Source of the DNA: a virus
IMG/VR virus record: IMGVR_UViG_3300044712_001084
Span: 1 to 64,000 of that record
Reading direction: 5' to 3' (one strand)
DNA length: 64,000 nt
Shown piece by piece: positions 56,835 through 64,000 of this stretch. Position 1 is the stretch's first letter, and every line of letters begins with the position of its first letter. Below the pieces are notes generated by a model. The model was not told the DNA's origin. It saw only the letters and a program-made list of their open reading frames with translations, and made no database searches. Made by a program: the position numbers and the translations under genes.

Positions 56835-57437
56835 TTAGTGGCGCTTGCGAACCTTTCTGCTAGTACCAGATGGAGAAGTTGGCCGTTCCACTTCATCCCG
56901 AAACCCTTGCAGGGCTGTCAGAATGCCCTGCATGGTTTCCTCCATATAAAGTGACGTTTGAATGACATTGGTAAAGTCGCTGGTTGTACGCAGCACTTGG
57001 CTCTTCATAAACGCCAGCATGCGTTTACCTGGATGCGTAGGAGCCTGAAAATCCTCGATACTGGCTTCTAGCTGCTGAACCCACTCAACGGAGTCCACGT
57101 CATAAGGTCCATCTACTATAGATACGCAATTAGCCAGTAAATAGTCACGCTTAGCCCTCTCCCGCAGCGCAGTTGCGCGCTCGTTATGGGCTTGGACCTG
57201 CTTGTGGCGCAAATATAGCGCTAGCTCTTCCTCCGAAGCATCCTCCGGCAATTTATCGGGCACGATGTAATCTTCTTCATACGTGTCACCAGAGGCTAGA
57301 CGTATTTTGCGCTTTACTGGGTTGGCGAATGGGAACGCATCCGTTATGAAATCGATATAATACGGTGGATATGGCCGCACGCTAACCGTGAAACCTGATG
57401 ACAATTTTAGTACTTTCTGCAATGAAGAGTGATCCAT
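56835..57437 (-). CDS. Tail assembly chaperone (gpG-like)
   Basis: This is 200 residues from the ATG with AGAGG upstream. Helical, with YYIDFITDAFPFANPVKRKI then many charged helices. Position directly after the tail tube gene and before the tape measure matches the chaperone slot of siphoviruses. A GGG TTT C stretch near the end (CAA GGG TTT CGG) could allow a +1 shift into the next frame. Confidence 0.72.
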   Translation of the reverse strand: MDHSSLQKVLKLSSGFTVSVRPYPPYYIDFITDAFPFANPVKRKIRLASGDTYEEDYIVPDKLPEDASEEELALYLRHKQVQAHNERATALRERAKRDYLLANCVSIVDGPYDVDSVEWVQQLEASIEDFQAPTHPGKRMLAFMKSQVLRTTSDFTNVIQTSLYMEETMQGILTALQGFRDEVERPTSPSGTSRKVRKRH

Positions 57438-57452
57438 AATTCCTCTAGTAAA

Positions 57453-57487
57453 GAGGACCAGACGGCATGCTAACACGTCTGGTCCTC
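57453..57487 (-). terminator. 12-bp terminator after the tail tube gene
   Basis: GAGGACCAGACG pairs perfectly with 57476-57487 and is followed by TTTACT on the minus strand. A partial terminator here would lower downstream expression relative to the abundant tube protein. Confidence 0.78.
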
Positions 57488-57512
57488 ATACCAATATATT
57501 ACAACCGCTAAC

Positions 57513-59006
57513 TTAGATCAAACCGACTACCCTGGAGTTGGTGCGCGTAAGGAAGCCATAAGAGCCTTGCGGAGCACCACTCACCCACACCGTATTGTCA
57601 TCCACCAGGTACATGGAGCTCAAGCCAGAGTTGGCAGGAATGTTGAGGTTCCATAACCGGAATGATGCGCCACCATCGATGGACCGCAACACCTTGCCGC
57701 CAGCAGCCGTGGTCACAGCCACGTAAATGTTGGAGTCACCGGAGTTGACAATCTTTACCACAGCGGTGGGCACGACACCCTGCAGCGGCAGAGCATCCCA
57801 CTCACTGTCGCGCACAGATCCAAATACCTGACCAGCGTTATCGCCAACGAACACCGTACCATCCGGAGTGACGCATACGCAAGTCAAGTCTTCGCTGATA
57901 GTGCCTGGGCCTGTCAGAGCCGTCCAGCTTGTACCACCATCCTCGGATTTGACAATCAGATTGGAATTACCCACCGCATACACGGTGCCATCTGACAAAC
58001 CAGCAATGGCGTTGATATCCACCGCGCCAGCGCTGTAGGCAGCCGTCCAGCTAGCGCCACCGTCAATGGATTTATAGACATAGCCATCATCCGTGCTGGC
58101 ATAAACGTGCGCCCAGTCGATGAACAGCAAATCCTTGATATACTGGCCATCAACCGCGCCAACGTCCACCTTCACCCAAGTTGCCTGGCCCATGGACGTA
58201 ATATCAGCATAAGCGATTTGCGCAGGGTCAGAGGGACGCGTGGTACCGTTGGACACGATAACGCGGTGACTATCTCTACGACCAACGACCACTATGGCGC
58301 TGATTGTCATGGAGGCATCGAATGGCGTGGTAGAGGTCTGCGTCCATGTCTCACCGCTATCATCCGTGTACCATACCTGGGCGATGTTACCAGCAGAGCC
58401 ACCCAGCAAGCCTGAGCACAGATAGCCGTTCTCACCCACATCTTCCTGGGTGCGGAAGTCGGTCTGGCACTCGCCATTCATGAACGCGATGCCAGTAATA
58501 GCCTCTGTCTCAGCAATCGTGCGCGCTGATAAGAACCTGGTTAGCATGTCGTAAATGGCCATGGGCTCTTCCGACACGAAGGGTGTCTGGACACCCACAG
58601 ACGCGTTATCACCCTCAATCTTGGACAAACGATCTACGCCCAGGTCACCACGCCGCGCACGCTCAAAGTGCACCACGACCTCGGAGGTGTACTGATTATC
58701 GGCTCTGTCGCACGCTCCCAGATGACCCTGGATATTGACAATGCGGTTCTTGAGGCCCATCATATAGTTCTGCGTGCGCTTCATGCGCGTCTCCAGCGTA
58801 AATGAGGGCAACGCTGGCTCACCAGTCACGATATCCGATATCACCGACATACCGCGCTGGGCAGGGTCCGGCTCACGAACAGCGTTCAGAGCACCCACCG
58901 GGTCAGTGATGTTTGTCAGGCCATAGGGCAGAAGCAGCTCAAACGGCTGGAACTTTCTGAGCTGGATCCATACACGGCCATCCCCAACTTTATAACTTGT
59001 TGCCAT
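57513..59006 (-). CDS. Tail tube protein with C-terminal beta-propeller
   Basis: This is 497 residues with AGGAGG before the ATG. The N-terminal ~160 residues fit a tail tube protein by position and a beta-rich layout (FTLETRMKRTQNYMMGLKNR). Residues ~185-497 are a BNR/Asp-box beta-propeller: WYTDDSGETWTQ, VYKSIDGGASWTA, IVKSEDGGTSWTA and VLRSIDGGASFRL are four S/T-x-D-x-G-x-x-W/F boxes. Such propellers are in sialidases and Ycf48-like proteins. On the tube they would be displayed along the tail surface. Confidence 0.72.
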   Translation of the reverse strand: MATSYKVGDGRVWIQLRKFQPFELLLPYGLTNITDPVGALNAVREPDPAQRGMSVISDIVTGEPALPSFTLETRMKRTQNYMMGLKNRIVNIQGHLGACDRADNQYTSEVVVHFERARRGDLGVDRLSKIEGDNASVGVQTPFVSEEPMAIYDMLTRFLSARTIAETEAITGIAFMNGECQTDFRTQEDVGENGYLCSGLLGGSAGNIAQVWYTDDSGETWTQTSTTPFDASMTISAIVVVGRRDSHRVIVSNGTTRPSDPAQIAYADITSMGQATWVKVDVGAVDGQYIKDLLFIDWAHVYASTDDGYVYKSIDGGASWTAAYSAGAVDINAIAGLSDGTVYAVGNSNLIVKSEDGGTSWTALTGPGTISEDLTCVCVTPDGTVFVGDNAGQVFGSVRDSEWDALPLQGVVPTAVVKIVNSGDSNIYVAVTTAAGGKVLRSIDGGASFRLWNLNIPANSGLSSMYLVDDNTVWVSGAPQGSYGFLTRTNSRVVGLI

Positions 59007-59016
59007 ACAAATCCTC

Positions 59017-59577
59017 CTACTGCGACTTTATTCGTCTGAATCCACGCCTGATTGCTGCCTCTACAACCGATTTGAATGCGCCTGGTTTATTAGAGGATAA
59101 TTCATCATACAGCGTTTTGGTAAAGTTACGAGGATATATACCTGGATGCATTACACGCTTCGGACGCATAAGGTGCGGGGCATCGCTGGATGGGAAACCA
59201 GGTATGGCGGGATTCGGTAAACTTTTTGGAGAATGTGGAGTCATGAATGCCAGCCGTCCAGATTTATTCTCCTTTCTGGGCGCTATTAAATACGGTTTAC
59301 CTTTACCACCACGCAACGCTGTACCTTTATCCACCCAAGTGAAAATCTTACCTATCTTTTTGCGTTTATCCGTGGTTATCTCTAGCGTCCACGTCTTGGA
59401 CGTAACTGTCACTTTATAGGTGAATACAGGCTTGGTATTCCAAGAGCTAACTTCTTTGGTAATCGCTGCGACACCTTTTACACCTAGTTGCTGTAACGCA
59501 CTTTGCACGCTGGCCAGTACTTCAGCGTGCATGCGTTTTGCCGAACGAGGTCTGCGCACCAACTTTATAGGACTCAT
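59017..59577 (-). CDS. Head-tail / tail completion protein (HK97 gp10-like)
   Basis: This is 186 residues. KIFTWVDKGTALRGGKGKPY, then a basic loop and VVEAAIRRGFRRIKSQ, resembles the HK97 gp10-type neck proteins. It lies in the right place before the tail tube and overlaps the connector gene by ATGA. Assigned by position and layout. Confidence 0.58.
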   Translation of the reverse strand: MSPIKLVRRPRSAKRMHAEVLASVQSALQQLGVKGVAAITKEVSSWNTKPVFTYKVTVTSKTWTLEITTDKRKKIGKIFTWVDKGTALRGGKGKPYLIAPRKENKSGRLAFMTPHSPKSLPNPAIPGFPSSDAPHLMRPKRVMHPGIYPRNFTKTLYDELSSNKPGAFKSVVEAAIRRGFRRIKSQ

Positions 59578-60602
59578 GGCTGCGTTATGCTACCTGATTT
59601 TACGCAACTAGCCGCCAAACGACCACCTTGGCCAATACGCGTCATAGAATCATGCATCCAAGTGTCCACAGCACCTTTAGTGCGCCCATACGGTGTTAGT
59701 ACAGCATTATCATCCACCGTCATATCCTCTTGCCAATACTGAACCACTGGCTCGCAAGATGTGGGTGCGAAGGGCATCAGCGTGTGAGCCAAGCGACAAG
59801 TGTATAAATCGATATCGCTAGATTCCCCACCGCATAGATAATTCAGCCGCACTCGATATGGATACACACTTGTCAGGTACTCAGCTGGAGTAGCAGAGCC
59901 AACTAACCAAGTGGCTGGGTATACTCGGATAATACCCAACCGCGTGTCCACCGTCTCTATGTAGCCAGTCTGGCTCGTGGTGACAAACGAGGATGACGCA
60001 GTGTAGAGTAAAGTGACTGCCTGCGTCTCATCGTAGTACACACGCTTGACATCCACCGACTCAACAAAATTGTCGTCATCGTAATAATCCAAGCCCTCTT
60101 CCGAGTCACCCAGATTGTCATCCAGAGCCAACCGCGCCAGAGGAATAACAATAGTCACCGTGCCAGAGCCTAGCGTGACGCTATACGGCTTGACCTGGAT
60201 ATCGGTACCAGGCTTGAACACATAAACCTCGTCAATCGAGGAAAATGCCGAGGAAGCCAAGGTCAACGTCACATTAGGTCTGGCCACAGTAATGCTCTCA
60301 TCCAGAGCCACGTCCACAACCGTGCGCACTCCCCACGCGTGAATCAGCTTGCGCTCAGTCACGTATAAGTTGGATTTGAACGCGTGTTCTTCCCCAGCAA
60401 TATAGCGCTTGGTTGGATAATAACCCAAGAAGTTATAACGAGTGTTTTCAGCCAGCTGGATGAAGCGCTGTAAATCCTCTCGTTGCGTGCGCGTCCATAT
60501 GGTAGCGCATTGATAGCGTTGTGGCTCGTTGGGATCATTCAGACCATTGAATGCCGCTATGGGCAAGCGCATTAGCTCTTGATAACGATCTAATGTTAAC
60601 AT
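59574..60602 (-). CDS. Head-tail connector / virion protein
   Basis: This is 342 residues with AGAGAGG upstream. The N-terminus MLTLDRYQELMRLPIAAFNG leads into a middle of strands with many acidic residues (LDDNLGDSEEGLDYYDDDN). Position in the neck region suggests an adaptor. The family is not recognised. Confidence 0.55.
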   Translation of the reverse strand: MLTLDRYQELMRLPIAAFNGLNDPNEPQRYQCATIWTRTQREDLQRFIQLAENTRYNFLGYYPTKRYIAGEEHAFKSNLYVTERKLIHAWGVRTVVDVALDESITVARPNVTLTLASSAFSSIDEVYVFKPGTDIQVKPYSVTLGSGTVTIVIPLARLALDDNLGDSEEGLDYYDDDNFVESVDVKRVYYDETQAVTLLYTASSSFVTTSQTGYIETVDTRLGIIRVYPATWLVGSATPAEYLTSVYPYRVRLNYLCGGESSDIDLYTCRLAHTLMPFAPTSCEPVVQYWQEDMTVDDNAVLTPYGRTKGAVDTWMHDSMTRIGQGGRLAASCVKSGSITQP

Positions 60603-60614
60603 GCGGTCACCTCT

Positions 60615-60929
60615 CTATGTAAACCGATAGAACAAACCAATGAACGCCACGCACCATAGCCATATATAAAATACTGACCACCATACCAGGCCACCTAGCG
60701 CCACAAACGCCAGAGCGATGACGGCAGATACCCACGTACCCAGGCACCAATGACAATCGAATAGCTTGGCGAAGAAGTTCACTGGTATATACTCGGCATC
60801 GTATCTGCATAGCATCATGCGCAAACGCCCAAAGATATCCCACGGTCCTTCCAAATCCTTGAGCATAACCAGCATCGTAAATGACACTGGAGCGCATACT
60901 AGACAAGCCAACGCGATATTGGCAATCAT
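60615..60929 (-). CDS. DUF1360-like membrane protein
   Basis: This is 104 residues. FAKLFDCHWCLGTWVSAVIA matches the 'F.C..C...W' core of DUF1360, a small membrane family of phages and spores. Two or three hydrophobic helices. It starts by ATGA overlap with the glycosyltransferase gene. Function unknown. Confidence 0.65.
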   Translation of the reverse strand: MIANIALACLVCAPVSFTMLVMLKDLEGPWDIFGRLRMMLCRYDAEYIPVNFFAKLFDCHWCLGTWVSAVIALAFVALGGLVWWSVFYIWLWCVAFIGLFYRFT

Positions 60930-62152
60930 CTGGTCTTGCCTTTCAGCCAGTTCACGACCTTGGCGCGATTGCGGCCACGCAACTCATTACGCAGCAGTAA
61001 TCTAGCGATGTCTGGAGTGAGATTATCCAGCATCATAATCTGGTCTACAGACATGGTGGCAATATCGGGCACGTCATCTTCAACTGGCTTGCGTACCACC
61101 TCTCGTACCACGGCTGTGCGAGTGACCGCTTCCTCGACAACTTGCGGTGGAGGCTCAACCACTACAATAGGCTCTGGCGTGGGAGCGCTGGCTGACCGCA
61201 CGACTCGCACAAAATACGTAGGCTTGGGTTCGTTGATCTGTCTAGCGTCAGATGGATCTACGTACAGATAATCCCCATAAGTCACCTTATGGGCCATGCC
61301 AGTCGTAATGCCATTGTAATAATGGCGGCCACGACCTTTACCACCCACGTACTGAACCAGCACCTTACCATCAGGCATGGTCAACGCCATAGAATTTACA
61401 TCCACAGTCGTTGGAATGGGCTGATTAGCCGCTACCAGCGCAGCCGCTGCGCGTCTTTTTCCACTGCACGAAGGACAAGCCATGTCGATATCTCCTATCA
61501 ATTGAAGTACACGCCGCGCATATTGCGCAGAACGTTGCTTATAACTTTTGGTGCGCTGGTGCTCGTGCATGCGATATTCCACCAGAGGATGTGGGCAGCG
61601 CACCGCGCAATAGCGTAAAAACAATCTAGCGTTATATTCACCATCTTCGTAAAAGTCCAAATCCTCTCGATAGCCACCCACAGCATTGAATTGAGTTTTG
61701 CTGTACAGCACATTTACGCTAGAGAAACCAACGTGCTTATATACGAGAGAACAATCAAAATCCAGTAAATGATAATGCTCAGTCACCTCTGCGCCAAACT
61801 TAGCTACATCTGGATATACTGGAACACCTGTCCAATAGGTTAGTAAAGTGCTGATTGCCTCTGGCTTCAACCTATCATCGCAATCCAAGGGCAACACTAA
61901 CGAGGTCTTGGCCACGCTTATGGCACGATTGCGGGCACTAGCCACGCCCACGTGATTGCCGTAAATTATAGAGCCGTCTAGATTATATTTACTGACGACC
62001 TTGCGTGGAGACAACGGTGATCCATCATCATATAGCGCTACAGAACAACCTTGCGTAGTAGCGCTAGCTAGACATTCATCTAACCACTCCATAGATTGCG
62101 CGTGACTGCAATATACTGGAATGATAATCGTCACATCTTCAGGCTTATTCAT
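60926..62152 (-). CDS. GT2 glycosyltransferase fused to a small Cys-containing domain
   Basis: This is 408 residues. Residues ~1-220 are a GT-A fold: TIIIPVYCSHAQSMEWLDEC, YDDGSPLSP, VASARNRAIS, and LPLDCDDRLK (DxD-like). After ~225 comes CPSCSGKRRAAAALV, a beta segment (VLVQYVGGKGRGRHYYNGIT), a linker and a helical end (DNLTPDIARLLLRNELRGRN). The C-terminal domain looks like small phage adaptor proteins. The fusion may fix the sugar-transfer activity to the virion or to an assembly intermediate. Confidence 0.72.
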   Translation of the reverse strand: MNKPEDVTIIIPVYCSHAQSMEWLDECLASATTQGCSVALYDDGSPLSPRKVVSKYNLDGSIIYGNHVGVASARNRAISVAKTSLVLPLDCDDRLKPEAISTLLTYWTGVPVYPDVAKFGAEVTEHYHLLDFDCSLVYKHVGFSSVNVLYSKTQFNAVGGYREDLDFYEDGEYNARLFLRYCAVRCPHPLVEYRMHEHQRTKSYKQRSAQYARRVLQLIGDIDMACPSCSGKRRAAAALVAANQPIPTTVDVNSMALTMPDGKVLVQYVGGKGRGRHYYNGITTGMAHKVTYGDYLYVDPSDARQINEPKPTYFVRVVRSASAPTPEPIVVVEPPPQVVEEAVTRTAVVREVVRKPVEDDVPDIATMSVDQIMMLDNLTPDIARLLLRNELRGRNRAKVVNWLKGKTR

Positions 62153-63837
62153 TTATCCTCGCCAAGCATGTGACGTAATTCCTTTACACGCTGGTCAAAT
62201 GAACAATTAGCCAAGACAAAATCCTGACCTCGTTTTGCTATGGCTTGGCGTTCCACGTCTCTAGCTAACCAATGCCGAATGAGGTCCGGCAACTCAGCCG
62301 TCTCTTTATAAGTGACGTAGTGCTCACCCTCTTTCATACCCAGCATGTACTCTATCTTAGGAAACCATTGCTGTAACGTGAAGCAACCCGCTGCCATGGA
62401 TTGGAATATGCGATTGGATACAAAATTTGTAGAGGGACGACCATCAGATATGGCAATCTTAGCTGCCTTATACAGTCTGCAGCCAGCATCATAATCGTAT
62501 AAATTGCGGCCATTAGACGGTATACTGGAAGGCCATGATCCATAAATACCCACGTTCACGCCGCGCATAGAGCGTAAGGTACGACCTAATTCCACCCTGA
62601 ATGGATAGTGGCCATTACCAAGAAACAGTACGTCATGCCTGGGTGTTTTATTGATAGGCTCTGCGTTCGACACCTCGTAACCTATTTGCCAGTAGGCCCA
62701 AGGTATATTGGCCACGTTATAATCTGTAGCCACGTCCACCGTGACAAACGTGGCCAAATCGAAGCGCTTCATCATTTCCATATACGGCTTGGCCAGAAAA
62801 TTTTGTGGAAAATAATCCCCATTCCAGTTCACTAGCTTAGCGTGCTTGGGGCACACCTCTCGTAATAAATGAACCGTCTCACGACCGTATAACGAGGTGT
62901 CATGGATCTGCGTCAATACCAGGTCAGGCTGCCAACCGCTAGCCGCGTCCAGTAAACCGTCTGGGTCAGCTAAGTAATCGAATTCATAAACATGATAATA
63001 ACGGCTCAGCGCTTCGCGCAAACCACGCTTGGTTACGCGCTGTATGGCACTCCACTGCTCGTATATGGGAGCATATAATAAACGAGGTTTGTGGATACGA
63101 GGTTCATCCACTATAGGCTTGGGTGCTACGTTAGGACCCAATAAACCATCTCTGGTCCACCTTTCTCGCCACGCTGTACTATCTGGGTGGCCAGTGGAAG
63201 GATGATAATCCACAGCACCCATATTGATCTTACGCAACTCATCAGCCGCTACAAAATCTTGGATACACGCGCACGGAACTGGTTGGATCTTATAACCTAG
63301 CTCGTATACACGGCAACTCAATTCGTTATCACCCGCATAGGTGTGGTATAAATCACCCCACCAACCCACGTAATCACCTAGCCAACGAGGCACTATGCAT
63401 ACCTGGCCATAAGGTCCATGGGATTGCTTACCGTCCACGACAATCGGCATATGCTCTACGTGCCACTCTTTTCCACCTCTATCCTGATAAAAGCATCCAA
63501 TGCCAACGTCTGGATTATCTTCCATGAACACGAAGGCATTGCGCAAGGTATCACCCACGAAGGCAATGTCATCGTTGGCGATAATTACATACTGACCTCT
63601 AGCCTCTTCAAAACCTGCTTGGAATGCCTTTACCGCGCCAACCAGTTTACCCTGCTCTATCAAGCGAATATCGGATTGCCGTTTACACCAGTCAATCGTG
63701 CCATCCTTGCTGCCACCGTCCACCAGCACTATCTCATACGGTAAACCAACGCCAATAGAGGCTCGCACGCTGTATACCATATTTTTCAGATATCCCAGCC
63801 GATTATAAGTGCCTGACACGATTGATAATTGCTTCAT
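62149..63837 (-). CDS. Bifunctional glycosyltransferase (GT2 plus CgeB-like)
   Basis: This is 562 residues. Residues 1-~230 are GT2: SIVSGTYNRLGYLKNMVYSV, VDGGSKDGTIDWC, ANDDIAF, GDNELSCRV. Residues ~270-562 are a GT-B/CgeB-like domain with VLFLGNGHYPFRVELGRTLR, then YKAAKIAISDGRPSTNFVSN and MAAGCFTLQQWF. Two activities in one chain suggest adding two sugars in sequence. The target may be a virion protein or a modified base. Confidence 0.78.
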   Translation of the reverse strand: MKQLSIVSGTYNRLGYLKNMVYSVRASIGVGLPYEIVLVDGGSKDGTIDWCKRQSDIRLIEQGKLVGAVKAFQAGFEEARGQYVIIANDDIAFVGDTLRNAFVFMEDNPDVGIGCFYQDRGGKEWHVEHMPIVVDGKQSHGPYGQVCIVPRWLGDYVGWWGDLYHTYAGDNELSCRVYELGYKIQPVPCACIQDFVAADELRKINMGAVDYHPSTGHPDSTAWRERWTRDGLLGPNVAPKPIVDEPRIHKPRLLYAPIYEQWSAIQRVTKRGLREALSRYYHVYEFDYLADPDGLLDAASGWQPDLVLTQIHDTSLYGRETVHLLREVCPKHAKLVNWNGDYFPQNFLAKPYMEMMKRFDLATFVTVDVATDYNVANIPWAYWQIGYEVSNAEPINKTPRHDVLFLGNGHYPFRVELGRTLRSMRGVNVGIYGSWPSSIPSNGRNLYDYDAGCRLYKAAKIAISDGRPSTNFVSNRIFQSMAAGCFTLQQWFPKIEYMLGMKEGEHYVTYKETAELPDLIRHWLARDVERQAIAKRGQDFVLANCSFDQRVKELRHMLGEDK

Positions 63838-64000
63838 CTGATAACCCTCTTGAGTAATTTCCTATCACCCACGGCTTCCAAAAATTTTACCAGCATAGAG
63901 GTCTTGGGCGTAGATTCGACATCTATCCAACGCGCATAATCACCATAGTACTGCCCATACCGCTCAACCATATCTATCTTGGAGCGCAGTAAATCCAGGT
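63834..64000 (-). CDS. C-terminal fragment of an unidentified gene (right edge)
   Basis: About 55 codons open to the right edge, ending VGDRKLLKRVIR and the TGA of an ATGA overlap with the bifunctional glycosyltransferase start. YYGDYARWIDVESTPKTSML precedes. Too short to classify; the coupling suggests another glycan-related gene. Confidence 0.6.
   Translation of the reverse strand, partial: LDLLRSKIDMVERYGQYYGDYARWIDVESTPKTSMLVKFLEAVGDRKLLKRVIR

Noticed and set aside
1-64000. CRISPR array, insertion sequence or integrase
   Set aside because: No regular spaced repeats, transposase or integrase motifs were seen anywhere in the window.

Overview
The window is part of a tailed double-stranded DNA phage genome with siphovirus-type tail genes: tape measure, tail assembly chaperone and tail tube, with no sheath or baseplate wedge genes seen. 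It is open at both ends. Almost every gene lies on the minus strand, so the natural reading direction is right to left. The exception is a three-gene plus-strand operon at 5.6-6.6 kb. The host cannot be named from the sequence. A GH25 muramidase, a holin-like gene and sigma70-like promoters show only a bacterial host. Gene starts were often moved to an internal ATG with a GAGG-type ribosome binding site or an ATGA stop/start overlap.

Layout in the direction of transcription. 64-59 kb: two fused glycosyltransferases, a DUF1360-like membrane protein and head-tail connector genes. 59-49.5 kb: a tail tube protein carrying a beta-propeller, a tail assembly chaperone pair with a possible +1 frameshift, tape measure, distal tail, a large tail hub protein and two accessory virion proteins. 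49.4-25 kb: replication, recombination and nucleotide metabolism. This holds a UvsW-like helicase, DnaB-like helicase, primase, MoxR/VWA pair, dCTP deaminase, a UvrD-like helicase with topoisomerase zinc ribbons, two sigma-like factors, an HMUDK-helical/aGPT-Pplase-like protein, a DUF1599 (Nmad1) protein, a uracil-DNA glycosylase fused to DNA polymerase A, SSB, SbcD, RecA, a 5'-3' exonuclease and a RuvC-like resolvase, plus tRNA-Arg(TCT) and a CAT-anticodon tRNA. 25-23 kb: a holin/membrane cassette and a possible small terminase. 23-11.7 kb: proteins carrying a shared peptide, a GH25 lysozyme, tail fibre and SGNH hydrolase proteins, and a large terminase with a ~256-residue low-complexity insertion. 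11.5-1 kb: many small accessory, membrane and zinc-ribbon proteins, two more tagged proteins, two methyltransferases, a ThyA-family enzyme, and the start of the portal gene.

The most interesting pattern is a conserved glycine-rich peptide (consensus KGGxGSGNFGHAGRPGxVGGS) in five different proteins. It is N-terminal in all five, internal in one and near the C-terminus, in divergent form, in another. Four of the attached domains look like enzymes often used by phages against hosts: two HExxH zincins, an ADP-ribosyltransferase and a GNAT-like fold. I infer a common address or processing module, for example for loading injected effectors into the head.

Two promoter classes are visible. Sixteen copies of GCAAGTTTAGTA (two with TTA instead of GTA at the 3' end) mostly sit 18-45 bp before minus-strand start codons, often just after a terminator hairpin. 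Three sigma70-like promoters share an extended -35, CCACTTKACTTTT, before the UvrD-like helicase, the MoxR operon and the plus-strand operon. The phage encodes two sigma-like proteins that could read the first class. A ThyA-family enzyme, dCTP deaminase, aGPT-Pplase-like protein and DUF1599 protein together suggest hypermodified thymine in the genome.
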